Shown here: piece after piece, positions 12,816 through 24,086 of the stretch
Numbering within the stretch: the stretch's first letter is position 1
How the letters are laid out: every line of letters begins with the position of its first letter
Source: Rhynchonema sp. JSB1_4
Lineage: Eukaryota > Nematoda > Chromadorea > Monhysterida > Xyalidae
DNA: 64,000 nt
Reading direction: 5' to 3'
Assembly: GCA_030248065.1 (NCBI GenBank)
Contig: JASAMV010007936.1
Coordinates: 1-64,000, forward strand
Position numbers and translations under genes: made by a program
The notes under the pieces: generated by a model
The model's database searches: none
Told to the model about the DNA's origin: nothing
What the model saw: the letters and a program-made list of their open reading frames with translations, nothing else

Positions 12816-13183
12816 TTGCGGCATCGTAAAAATGAACGGAAGAGGGGGATCCAGGCAACCTAGGTCTAGCCGGCTCCGAGACGGGCCCTTGTAGGATGCG
12901 CAGCAGTTCTACACGCAGCAGACAGCCGTGCTACCTAGGTGGGGGTGGTTGGAAGAGGGGCGCGTCGTGTCTCTCACGTATATGCAGACTGAGCAGCAGC
13001 GCCAGCCAGACAGGCTACACTAGAAAAGGGGCGCGGGGTGCGCATATTTTCCCGCCGAAAATTAAAACACACCCTGTAATTTGGCCGTTTTACCGCACAC
13101 TGTTCGTTTTACATCAAATACATGGGGGCGCGGGGGGGCGCGGGGGGGCGCGGGGGGCATGAGGTGCGAAATGGCCCCTATTT

Positions 13184-15330
13184 TGCCTGTAAGCTGGTAC
13201 TGCAAGGCACACGCGGTCTGCCGTTTTTGGCATCTGGCTTTTGTTGCTGAGAGTTACCGACTTGTTGAGTCCTATCTGAGTTGGAGTTTACTCTGTTCTG
13301 GACCTTGAGACCCAAACCCAATATCTGAGCAATATTCTCAAAAAACAGTGTTGCATCCCCAGGGATAAGCGGCGCGATTCCCAAATATAACCTATACATT
13401 TGAGGAAACGTTCCTGTTTCTATGAGTTCTTCTATGTTGTTTTTTTAGTTTTTCACTGCAATTTAGAGACGGCCACGGCACTTGTGCCGCCATGGGATGT
13501 GTCATGCAAAGTTCAGGTTCCCAATCTGACATGAGGAGTGTTAGAGTGAGAACCTGAACTTCGTTAAATTGGCTATGTTTCTCAATTTGTTGGTAGATTC
13601 TCCATGTAATGCTTGACTGACGGTGTTCCCTCAAACCAAACAATAGTTTTGTGAATCCCAGTCCATTCAAAGGGACCAATCAACCGAATAATTTGGCTGT
13701 GTGGTTGCCTGAACATGGGGCAGCCACTGCGTGTTCAGCGTTTTTGTTTTCAAACAAACCCATGCAGGTGTTATGCGCTGGCACGAAATCGTCGTGGAAA
13801 ACTAAGGTGCTTCAGCTACATAATAATGAGAAATTATCATTTCATGAGCTTCATCCGTTTTGTTTTCCATGCGTGTGCCCACCAGCAAAACTGATAATTT
13901 GTAGCATTTAGCAGAAATATTTTATGCAAAACAAATATATAATTCATGCTATAATTTACCATACATCTCCATCTGTTTCAAAGCTATTCGTCATTTTCAT
14001 ATCTCAGTTGAGCGGACCAGAATAGATTGACGTTCAGCAGAAAAGCAATGAAATTTGTTGCTGTACAAATATACTGTAGGTTCGCATAAATTTTGCATCG
14101 AAACAAATGCGCTAATGTTGTCAGTCAAAGCGGTTGTTATCGCTGCTTCACTTTAGCGTTCCAATGTGTATTACATATACATACCTATATAGGATTTTTT
14201 GTTGGTTATGTATGTTTTCAAATTGTGTGAATTCCCACAAGTCTTAGATTTCTTGATGTCAAAACCGTAAAACTGTCGTGTCGTCTCCAGCCCAAGATGA
14301 CGTAATATGGCGCCTGTTTGGAACCTGTTTGCTTTAATGTGACAACTTCGGTCTGGTCTGGCGTATTTGGTATCCCACAGTTGCCGGTTGTTTTCAAAAC
14401 TTTTTACACCGCGGTGGCCTGTGACCATATACCGTTATGCCCATTTTTGCGCGTAATAGCTGGTGCTTCACAGCTGTTGCACCGATAATATCCTGGTGTA
14501 ACAAGTTGGTTGCCTGTTTGGATCTTTGGTACTGCTTTGCGCGCATTTGTGTTTTTTACATGTTGGACACCATTTTTCTCATTGGGACCCAAAAATGACG
14601 CGAACTTACATATACTTGGCTGGAAACAGTTTTTAGTGGCGCTGTAACAACCTTTCGGGTGCAATTTTAACGGGTCGGTTTCTGGTTGCACTGCATAAAA
14701 CACAGTAACACTTGGCCAACCGGATTGCAGCAAGGTTTCCTGGTGCGGTTGTACTACTTTTTGGCAAAAGTTTCAGCTGAAGCCTGACTATAAGTTTTGA
14801 ATCCGCTTGCTTTTGTGTATGGCAATATTTCAGCCTTTCAGAATCATAAATGACAAATGTTTGGTCCCTTTGGCGTAAGTCTATATCTTGTTGCTAAAGG
14901 TGCCCGCAAAATCGCAATCACGAAATCCGAGCAGCACTTTTCTCTCTGTCTGCATTTGTTGGTGTTCGGTGGAGCGGAACTGACACAACTGTTTTCATAA
15001 TGTTGGATTGTTGTGCATAACGACATGCGAAAAGCACCGCAATTATAGGACTTGTCGCAGATTTCATGTGCGTGACAAACGGCGGGTTCAAAGGCAGATT
15101 TTGTTTCCTTTTCACAGGGCTTAGAACCAGGTTGTCAGTGGCACTAAAAAGCTCAAATTACATCTTTCCAGTACTGCATCAAAACCCTATCCAACTGAGA
15201 CTTGCGTGTAATCTAGCGTGTGCATGTGTATCTGCCATTCTCTATTTCAAGCAATGTGGTGATCCTTTGAAACAAATTTTTCAGAGTTTTTATGTCATAA
15301 CCCGAAGATCCATCGTCAACATAATCAACA
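13184..15330. other. Spacer upstream of tincar
   Basis: No coding sequence was recognised. Minus-strand open frames at 14,171-14,733 have no motif I know. The 3' part (about 14.8-15.3 kb) should hold the tincar promoter and 5' UTR, but I see no distinctive promoter element and cannot place a transcription start. Confidence 0.4.
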
Positions 15331-17813
15331 ATGACTTGTATCTACACGACACGTCTCAACCACCTATGGTCGATCTGGTACTGTATTCTAGCGTGTGGAC
15401 TTCATGGTTACATCGTCTACCTGGGCATCGAACGCTACAAACTCTACGCCGATATCCAGTGGCCGATGGGAGAGTACCCCAGTATCTGGCTGACTGTCTA
15501 CGGCGTGCTGCATGCGGTATCAGTGTGTCTCGTGCCCATTTTCATCGCCACCGCCGCGTTCAAAACTGGTAATCTCGCCTCAGACAATGACAAACTCGGT
15601 TCGCGACCGGAGCGTACCGTACAACACGCCGGAGGGGTCGATTGTTGCTCGGCTAAATGCAAGTCGTTTTGGCAACACGCCCCACCCGTTGCACAGTGTG
15701 TCCATTGCATCATGGCATTCGCTGTGCTGATGGCACAACAGTTGATGCTCGCTGTCATGTTCAGGGCTGGATTCATACGGACCGATCAGAACGGTTAGGG
15801 ATTGGTTCATCATTGAGCGTTTGGAATTGTAGGTTTTAGCTGATAATCTCATTCGGTGAGTTTTGTCGATGTGCATGATAGCTGAGCGACTTGTCTTTGG
15901 GCTCAGGTTTATCACGACAACAAGTATAGTAAATCAGTTTTCGTTTCTTGTAGAAAAATCACCGAACCATATTCCTGCAGACAATATCTGGTCGACCGAG
16001 CTGGACATAATCTTCCGTCGTGTGCACGTCTTGTCCGGCAATCTGCCCACCCAGACTGAGCACCGAATCCCAGCGGGCGAGTTCGAGCACGCCTTGCGAA
16101 ATCAGGCAATTGCCATCCGTCTGGTGCCCCTGCTAACCAATCAACATCTGTTTGGACTACCACTCGAATTTGTCAACTATCTATTGGCTCTGCTGTCATT
16201 GGTCGTCGTCTATCCCTCTGTGTTCTGGCGCGTCAGCAAATGGTTCTCGTGCGTATTCTCGCTGCATCTGATGTTTCACGCGCTTAACGCTGTCTTTGCC
16301 TACATTGGATTCAGTCTACTGTTTCGCGTTCAGTTGGCCGGTGAGTAATTAAAAGCTTACTTTTTATGTTTTTTCTAGCGTAATGGTAGCACAAGTACCA
16401 GCCTACGGTTTCCCCACTAGCATTGAAAAAAGCATCAAACCACAGTTCAGCAATGAAGGGCTTGCAAGGATATATTACACCTCGTAAGTTCATGTGAAAC
16501 CTCCAATGACCAGATTTTCCACTTGTCTGGTCATTCTCGAGAGTCAAATCACTTGTGGGACAGGCCAGAAGCAAACAAACTGTTGAAAGCGGTTGATTTT
16601 TCACGTGAGAATGACCCGGCTGGCACTTTCCACAAATGCTTCATTTGCGCCTCTGTCTTAAAGAAAAATTAACACCAATAATGAACCATAATCTGAACCA
16701 TTTTCAGGCGCCCGCGCCACACTTGGTCCCGTGGTGAATGCGCCATTTCTTCTTCACAATCACTACATTCTGTTGGGCGTGTACCTCGGTGCGTGCTGCG
16801 TCGCGTTTTTCGCCGGCATTTGTGTCTATGGATATGGATACAACAAGGTGTGATAAAAATTTCAAAGTTTTCATACCGTGCTTATTTAAGAATGTTAAAC
16901 GAATCTCTAATCATCGCAGTTCTACACATGTTGGGCGGCGAAACGCAGTCGTTGGCTGCACTTAAACGCGAATGGCAAGCCTGCAATGGATTCGTCAATG
17001 ACTCGTAGTATGATGCACGGAAATGCGGCATCGTTGTTGTGTTGTGAAGGGTACGCTGCTTTTTTAGGCATTTGCTTTCGTCATTTTATAGTTTTTATTT
17101 CCATTTTTGTTCCGTTGTGTGGGCCGAGTTTTGATGCTAAGCCAAAGGAAACGAAAGCAGCCGGGGTCATTCTCGCGTGAAACATCAAGCTCGTCGTTCA
17201 CACATTGAAATTGATAACTTGTTTGCGCACTGGTGTAATCATTGATGTTACACACGGAAGTGACTAGGCCAACCGATGCATACCACTGCGGAAATTTCCC
17301 ATACAGCATATACTGTACAAGGTATGTATGTATGTATCCATGAAAGTGGCCTTGTGATCTTTGGTGAAATCACGTGGGGTAACCACGTGGGACACGCTTT
17401 ACGAAGTTTTCCCGGTGTGACCTTCGCTTCAATTTTTAGCTCAATGTGAAGTGTGCAACATGTTTTTGGTTGTCCGTTTTCACACATGGGAGGTGTACCA
17501 GGTCATCGTCAGTGTTGTGGATGCGCCAGACGGCCAGGTGATCCCAAACAATGAAACATCACCAGTTTTCAGCTACGGGCCGCATATCGCCGCAATCGGC
17601 ATGTTGGTGATCATGGTGTTAATCAAAGCACCGATCATGTACGACCTAATGGTCCTGTACCAGCATCGATCCCCGTTGATTCTATTCGTTTGCATCATTG
17701 CCGATGTGGTCTACCTCTTCTGGTGGATCATTCTCTGGCTGGCGTTGACACTGAAGCGGGACTGGAACTTCCACGTGCTCCACTCCGTACCGGAACTGAT
17801 CTGCATGTTACAG
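15331..17813 (+). CDS. tinc: tincar exons 1-5: membrane half
   Basis: This block holds the hydrophobic segments. They are WSIWYCILACGLHGYIVYL in exon 1, followed by two more in that exon (WLTVYGVLHAVSVCLVPIF; HCIMAFAVLMAQQLMLAVM). Exon 2 has two (FVNYLLALLSLVVVYPSVFW; HALNAVFAYIGFSLLF) and exon 3 has one (ILLGVYLGACCVAFFAGICV). Exon 5 has two more, around IAAIGMLVIMVL and LILFVCIIADVVYLFWWIIL. Eight segments match the eight-pass topology reported for tincar. Conservation in exon 5 (KAPIMYDLMVLYQHRSPL, LKRDWNF) is what identified the family. Intron 4 (17,041-17,439) carries one copy of the GTGAAACATCA motif at 17,177. Confidence 0.8.
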
Positions 17814-20800
17814 GTTGGTCAATGGAAGTGATTTATGGATTGATCTACAGTATATCGATTTATTGAGTGATTTCAGGCCGATCGTCAGCCAGGTCTTAAA
17901 TCGTCGGAACAAGAACGTCCCAAACCATCTGAATTGACGAATGCCTTGCTGCTGGTGCATGGAGACGAGGTTGGTGGATTAAATAGATACAAAAAATAGT
18001 TCACGATCACCAAATAAAAACTTTCATCGCAACAAATTCCACCTTGTCAATTCAGGCATTCTACACGATCGACGACCAGGTCAAGATCAACATTCTTCGT
18101 CAAGCGCAAAAGTACGGCGTGTGCCCTGCCCGGGAGGACGCGTATTGGCTGCGCAGCACACACAGTCCAACGACAAGACGACAGATTGCGGGAACAATCG
18201 ACAAACAATCGCCCGAGGCGAGTCGACTGCTGCCGGATGCGGTCGTGTTGGATCAGGAAAGCAGCACGACGATGGCGAGAATACCGCCCGGCTATCAGAC
18301 GGTTGGCTTTCTCTGGTTTTAATTTTGTATTTTAGAATCAAATAAAGAGCAAATGTTTCAGTTGGATCGATCCAACCGCGTCGAGGACCCATACGGCAGC
18401 ACACAGATGGTGCTGAGCAGCCAGTCATCCTCGCAGACACAGCAACACAGACAACAGCCATCGGTGGCTGGCTCATACTCTGAATACACCGGTTGTTTTC
18501 ATTTTTGTGTTAATAATTTTATGTTAAAAATAAGCAAGTTTGTAAATTACAAGCAGGCACACGAGCCGTCCGATCCACTGATCCAGTGAGTACATTTGGC
18601 ACGCTGCCAAGGGGCGGAGTCAATCATCGAGGGTTGACGCACATGGCTGAACAGGTGGATTATGACGATGGCAGAACGGTAGGGTTGGATAAAATAATTA
18701 TTTTTTTAAATTTTATTTTTCAATATTCACATTTTTGTCAGGATCAGCAAGTATCATACGCATCGATACACAAACAGCAGGCGCAGGCCGTCTATACGAG
18801 TCAGGGTGGCACCGTTGACACTTATTCCACGCTAGGTTGGCTTATGTTTCAGCTTTTCCTAAATTTCATTTTCGGAATACAAACCAACAGACTGGAAGAT
18901 TTCACTTGACAACATCCCCATTTTCAGGCCAGTACGCGCGTCCAGCCCCACCACAGGCCCGTATTCTAGCGGTCGGTGGTCAGAGTCGACAACAAAATGA
19001 TCTGCAACAACAACAATCCCAATACAATCAGAACAACTATACGTATCTCCCCAGTGAGTGAGTATAGGTTTGATGTTGTTACTCTTTGGTTTTCATTTTG
19101 CTTCTTACTTACACACTGCTGCCACAACAACACTAACTGTAACAACTATGAAAAAGACGAAAACTAGTTGGCATTTTAATATGCACATGTGTGGACACCG
19201 CACAAAACACTTTTGCATTATTATGTCAATTTGGTGTGCTGAAGCCCTGAAACAAATGCTCCAAAGCGAACTCACCACTAAATTGATTTCAAAATATTTT
19301 AATTCCAAATTCATTTCACCGTGACTGACTGTGTGTTTCCCTTTCCTTTCCGCAGCTGACCACCTGCTTTTTCACGCTTATTTCTGCTAAAAACATACTG
19401 CACGAGTGCTGTCGCTTACATATCAAATCAGGTATATCAAATAATCATGCAGTTTTTAGTTGCTTTGCGGTTATTTGCTGATTCTTAGAGCCTTAGAATT
19501 TTAATTAAGTTTAGGGTTGCGGTGAATTAATAGGTTTTAGCACGGTTTTCGGGGACTTTTTTCTTTCCGCTGGGTGTTTTGCCGTGTGCGTGTGGTTGTG
19601 GTTTCAGGCACTAACATTCTTCATTTTTTGAACGGTTTTACAGTTTTCCCATTTTATACATTAGATAGCTAGCCGTTAGCAAACAGCCAGATATGGTTCA
19701 TCCTTCATTTCATCCATATTTATTGCAGATACACTTACGGACGTTCGTCGCAGTCCCGCTACTAACCAACGACGTCTGCAACAACAGTCCTCAAATGTAC
19801 AGTACGCTAACACTAACAATAACAATGCTGCCGGCACGACGGTGGCACCGTCGTCGAGAATGGACATGGGTTACGGTAGCAGTCATGTGTACGGTAACAA
19901 CAGTCGTCAATCGTCAATGTCATCGGCCGGAGGCAGACATCATCATTTCATTTCATTCAACAACACCGGATCAGGCAGTAGTACCCAACAGTCGGTAACT
20001 GGGTCACTACCCGACCCCCACCCAATCACAACCACTAGCGCCACGTCAACATTCTTGCCTGCGCCCGGTTCCACTAGTGGTGCGTCGAGTCTGAGAAGTC
20101 CTGGCTCAGATCAGGACCATGTGTCCGCGGCGTCAACCGGCAGTTCTAGTCGTGAGGAGACCCCTGTCGCTCAGACCCGTTACCCCCATAAATTAGGGGG
20201 CTCCGATGCGACCCTGACCGCTATTGGGGGCGGTCAACAACAATGGATGACTGCTACAGCACACGGCACTGCGCAATACAACCAGGTGGGATATAACGGT
20301 AATATGATCCCAACGTTGGTGGGTTGCGGGTACTATTGGTAAAGTTCAGACATTTTAGCTCGTTTCTCAAAGACTTCTGACCCAAATGTCACCAACAGAT
20401 CCAGCATTGCCTTCTCTCTGTCACCTTCTGTGTTCCCCTGTCAGTAACCACTATACAACTTTTGCAAGCGGTGCAAATTTGGCTCACCCGATCTTGAAGC
20501 AAACGAAAGACGATAGCTACCTAAGAACAATGAAAATTTTAATTTATGAAACATCAGTCAATCCCATTTGCAGACGCCGTCGGTAGTGAGTGGCGACAGC
20601 AGCAACAATCCAAACATGGCTACAATTGACACGACACCAACGGGCACCTTGACAAGTCAGGCAAGCAGCTACACTTTCAAACAACAATATCAACAGGCAA
20701 TGATGTCCGGTTATGGTAATGAACAACACCAGTCGGGTTACGGTAGCCTCCACAACAACAGTAGTCAACAACACCAAGAACAACACTACACAACAGCGGA

Positions 20801-20975
20801 CAATTATGGTTCGATCAATGGCAATCGTGCCAAAGCGACGTTGACCGTACGCTATCCGGATCACAGCAACGATTCGGCCAATTTCTCACTGACGAGCTCT
20901 GAATCCGGTCACACAATGACCGGCCAGCATCCTCATGCCACCGCTGGCGCACAGTTCGCCACCAGTTGTGTGTGA
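15331..20975 (+). CDS. tinc: Protein tincar-like multipass membrane protein (13 exons)
   Basis: The coding exons I place are 15331-15793, 15954-16340, 16708-16847, 16920-17040, 17440-17813, 17877-17969, 18056-18301, 18362-18491, 18557-18678, 18742-18835, 18928-19053, 19729-20318 and 20574-20975. Phases are consistent throughout and give about 1,095 residues, shorter than the fly protein. The start is the ATG before TCIYTTRLNHLWSIWY; upstream exons cannot be excluded. The donor of exon 4 (T|GTTGTG) is chosen by phase and is the least certain boundary. The N-terminal half has multiple membrane segments and the C-terminal half is Q/S/G-rich and probably disordered. In Drosophila, tincar is a membrane protein first described in heart precursors and later in eye development (established, from memory). 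Molecular activity is unknown. Confidence 0.85.
17877..20975 (+). CDS. tinc: tincar exons 6-13: low-complexity C-terminal half
   Basis: These exons encode a hydrophilic tail rich in Q, S, G, N and T (for example QQNDLQQQQSQYNQNN in exon 11), with a conserved-looking KINILRQAQKYG segment in exon 7 close to the membrane half. Several introns are under 100 bases. Introns 7 and 10 start with GTTGGC, and intron 10 continues GTTGGCTTATGTTTCAGC, a close match to the motif found at FAS intron starts. The last intron has TGAAACATCAGTCA 15 bases before its acceptor AG. The stop TGA at 20,973-20,975 lies inside another motif copy, GTGAAACATCAGC. Confidence 0.75.
19356..19390 (+). CDS. tinc: Possible alternative terminal exon of tincar
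   Basis: A strong acceptor (CCCTTTCCTTTCCGCAG) is followed by a frame that, spliced in phase from exon 11, adds eleven residues (TDHLLFHAYFC) and stops at TAA 19,388-19,390. It would remove the long Q/S-rich tail of exons 12-13. It may simply be a cryptic acceptor. Only transcript data can decide. Confidence 0.3.
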
Positions 20976-21639
20976 AACATCAGCTAATCGTATGTTCGCA
21001 TTTTCCTCGGTGGACTATGCTACTTTCGTCACAACTGCTGTTGGTATAAAGCTGCAGGCTTGCGCATGGGACATTTTATGTACCTACTGTATGTATACTT
21101 GACGTTAGGCGCATGTTTGCAGCCCAGAAATGTTACCAGTACCCAAAGTTTCTGCCTACACCGTGTTTAGCTCTGGTGTACATCTTGACATTATGTAGTT
21201 TTTGCTTTATTCGCTGTTAAATGACACGCTTTTATGCTCCTGTTACATTTGAATTTATGGTATTTATTGTCAAGCACTCCCGGTATTCAGATTATCAAAA
21301 TTGTTATCTGTTGACGTATTGCCTGCGTTCAGTTGAGTTCTATGTACAGAATTAATCTTGCTTTATTAATCAAATTTCCTTGATCAACATTTTTAAATTG
21401 TTTTTTATACGTAATGTTAACGTTTTGTTTCGCGATATTATTGCCGACTACCTTGCTGTTTATGTGCAGAACGTGTTTGTTTATGTAGGTAGTGGAACAT
21501 TATTGTGCTGCGCGCTATTGCTCTCTGATACAGTAATTGGCTGCTTTTGTTTCGTTATGAAAAATGTTTATTTTACACCGCCTTCGACTCGCGTTTGGTG
21601 CACAGTTACCTCACATCATGCAACAACATGTGAAAAGTA
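20976..21639 (+). other. tincar 3' flank / probable 3' UTR
   Basis: AT-rich sequence follows the tincar stop. I see no clear AATAAA in the first 400 bases, so the transcript end is unplaced. No other gene is visible. Confidence 0.4.
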
Positions 21640-21996
21640 TAGTCCAACCACGTGCTCATGAGACGACTTTTTTAAAGCTTGCTTGGCCAGATTCAAAAAT
21701 GCGCCGGTTACACGGGTTTTCGCAAACGAAAGAAAGAGATTGGGCCGAGAGACGTGATGACAAGTTCCAGCTGGCTGACCTCAGTTTGTTGCGTGCTTAC
21801 GCGAACAGCAACATCGTTCAACACGCAAATGTTTTGGGAGTCAAAAGGGAATTGACGCACCGAGGTGGAGAGCGTGTTTTTAAGAATACATGCGTTTCTC
21901 TTTCTTTCATTTCCGAAATACGTGGAACCGGAACATTATTGGATCCGTTCAAGTCAACTTCAAAATAAGTCGTCTCACGAGTTCGTGGTTGGACTA
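21640..21996. mobile_element. MITE, TA duplication, TAGTCC ends (copy 1)
   Basis: Inverted ends TAGTCCAACCACG and complement, flanked by TA at 21,638-21,639 and 21,997-21,998. The arms pair for about 100 bases (through GAGACGACTT) and then diverge. Its 357 bases and TA duplication fit a Tc1/mariner-type MITE. A relative with TAGTCCGTCCACC ends lies in FAS intron 3. Confidence 0.7.
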
Positions 21997-22698
21997 TACG
22001 CAACACACGCTTGATTCATCTGGTGATCGGACCTGACTACCGCTGAGGCAAGCAAAAGATCATACAAACTTGTTTCAAAATTTGTATCCACCTTTATATC
22101 CGACCAGTCAAGTTCAATTAACACAACTGCAACAAATAAAAATATTATTTCATGGTGTAGAAATGCACGATATATTTGGTTCCTCAAATAATAATGATCC
22201 AATTAAGACGACAGTTAGAAAACGAACAAACACTTTACAAATCGATGTATTTTCCAATCACGGTGTCAGCCTCTAGTTCAGAGACATAAGCGTTTGGCGC
22301 CAAGACATTTGAAAGATGATGGTCACTGAAACAAGTACATATGTACTTAACTAAAATATACGTGACTCAAGAGCGGGTCCAGCGTGGGACCGCAAAATGT
22401 GGATTGCGGGTTTCTCGACCTGCACGCAACCCGCCACGCGCATGTAGTAGGTTATGTGTAAGCACCCTACCGTCCTGCTTTGCCTTGTTTTTCATGCTTT
22501 GCCCGGCCAATGTTTTCATGGTTTTGAGAAGTTTGAAATGGACTGATTTCACACAGAAAGAATCCTAAATTTGGCATAACACACGTCAATAAGAAGCCCG
22601 CAGCCACCCTTCGATACACATATACATATGTATACATATAATACATATGTACGTATTTGCTCGGCAATTTAGACAGAAAAAACACTTTAAAGATATTA

Positions 22699-23558
22699 GG
22701 GCGCGCCCATGTAGGCCAGGGCCAGGGCCGGGGCCGGGGCCATGAAAAATAATCTATGTCCGAGGCCCTGGCCCCGGCCCCGGCCCTGGCCTACATGGGC
22801 CCACCGACAGGGCCGGGGCCGGGGCCGGTGCGAAACATTTTTCTGGATAGGCGACGTTTCAACTGCAGGGTTGTCAATAATCCAACATTGCTTTCGTATA
22901 AATGCAGCTGTGCGTGTGTGTTCGCGTTGGGTGCGCTACTGCCTGATTTATCAAAGGCATGGCTATCTTGTGTTTTTCTTTAGATTATACAAATTTGTAA
23001 ATTGCAAATTCGGGCTGCAGTTTGAAATATGGTTGACAAACATTGACCTTCTACCTGCAATTATACACATACAGTTCGCTTTTGACCGCATACACGACGT
23101 GCGCTTTTCGCTGATTGGTTGAGTTATAGGTTACTCGAATTTCGTGCAGACATGTCGTTTACTGTGGTTGCTCAAACAATTTATGTCATCTGGTGACTTT
23201 TCATCAGCCAGTATTTTTAAGAATAAAGCGCTCTATGTATATTATTTTGCTTGAACAAATACATATGCATAAACTAAATAAAACCCCAAAATGACCGTGC
23301 CCTTGATACATCAGGCAACAGCACACCCAACACGAACACACACGCACATCTGCATATGTATACGAAACCGATGTTGGATTATTGACAACCCTGTTGTTCT
23401 AACGTCGCCTATCCAGAAAAATGTTTTGCACCGGCCCCGGCCATGTCGGTGCGCCCATGTACATAGGCCAGGGCCGGGGCCAGGGCCTCGGACATAGATT
23501 ATTTTTCATGGCCCCGGCCCCGGCCCCGGCCCTGGCCCTGGCCTACATGGGCGCGCCC
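22699..23558. mobile_element. GC-rich TIR element with TA duplication
   Basis: The perfect ends GGGCGCGCCCATGTAGGCC and complement are flanked by TA (22,697-22,698; 23,559-23,560). Inward come stacked GGCCGGGGCC/CCAGGGCC repeats, then inverted matches GGCGACGTT and GTTGTCAATAATCCAACAT at about 22,850-22,890 and 23,371-23,411. The 860-bp element has no transposase frame. The GC-rich ends contrast sharply with the AT-rich core. The core holds TTGCCTGATNNATCAA-type words on both sides (near 22,943 and 23,302), the same word seen at FAS intron acceptors. Confidence 0.8.
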
Positions 23559-23937
23559 TAGGTAACATCTTGTAATTATGTCAAGCCCAAATTTATGCCA
23601 AATTCTCGTACTCCTACTATGTTGAGAATTTTGTACTTTTTTCTTTGCTCCGAATTTGATGCAAAATCAATCACCACACTTTGAGTGATTTTGAGAAACC
23701 AAAAACTGTGGTCGGCCCGAGTTTCGGCCGCAGAAATCGTTTTGGCAGTTACACCTGCCAAACTGAGATATTGGCCACATGGGCTCCTTTTTGAGACCAA
23801 AGTTCTGTCCAAGAACAGATTGGACACTTGGTGGGACCCAGATACGGAAATCCTTATGCTGTTTGAGAGAGATCAGCACATAATAAATCTCTTTCACCAC
23901 CCGGTTCCATTCGAATTCTCGGTTCTTTAGAGTTTTT

Positions 23938-24086
23938 ACGTCGTTCTATCAATGTTCCTGTAGTTAAGGGCCAGAGTCCTCCGCTGGTTCTGAGCTAGTT
24001 CACGTAAGTTGACGAGAAACGTGAACTATCTCTGAACCAACGGAGAACTCTGGTTCTTAACCACGGGAACTTTGATAGAACGACGT
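23938..24086. repeat. Long near-perfect hairpin (foldback MITE)
   Basis: ACGTCGTTCTATCA at the left end pairs with its complement at the right end. The arms continue through GTTCC...GTTAAG, CAGAG...CTCCG and TGGTTC...GTTCACGT to a loop of about a dozen bases near 24,010. The whole 149-base unit folds back on itself. No clear target duplication was found. Confidence 0.7.

Larger units (their letters stand above)
10189..13176. mobile_element. 3-kb long-TIR element with 7-bp target duplication
   Basis: The ends are GGCCATTTCGCACCTCA and its complement, flanked by direct CCTATTT copies at 10,182-10,188 and 13,177-13,183. Inverted arms run inward for over 600 bases through C/G-run tracts, a GATGTAAAACGAACAGTGTG stretch, and the shared CCTAGGTTGCCTGGATCCCC at about 10,545 and 12,850. 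Each arm then has a tandem array with a unit of about 104 bases. The core, about 11.6-12.3 kb, has no transposase-like frame, so the element looks non-autonomous. A 7-bp duplication fits P- or hAT-like transposition only loosely (8 bp is usual), so I leave the superfamily open. Confidence 0.8.

Noticed and set aside
14171..14733. Two overlapping minus-strand frames with several Cys residues
   Set aside because: No known family motif, no credible splice join, and the Cys spacing does not match a zinc finger I know.
15066..15572. 168-codon plus-strand frame
   Set aside because: Its second half is the out-of-frame shadow of tincar exon 1.
16598..17185. Inverted GTGAGAATGACCC-type words flanking tincar exons 3-4
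   Set aside because: Only about 25 bases match on each side and I could not extend them to element ends; probably relics of a lost insertion.
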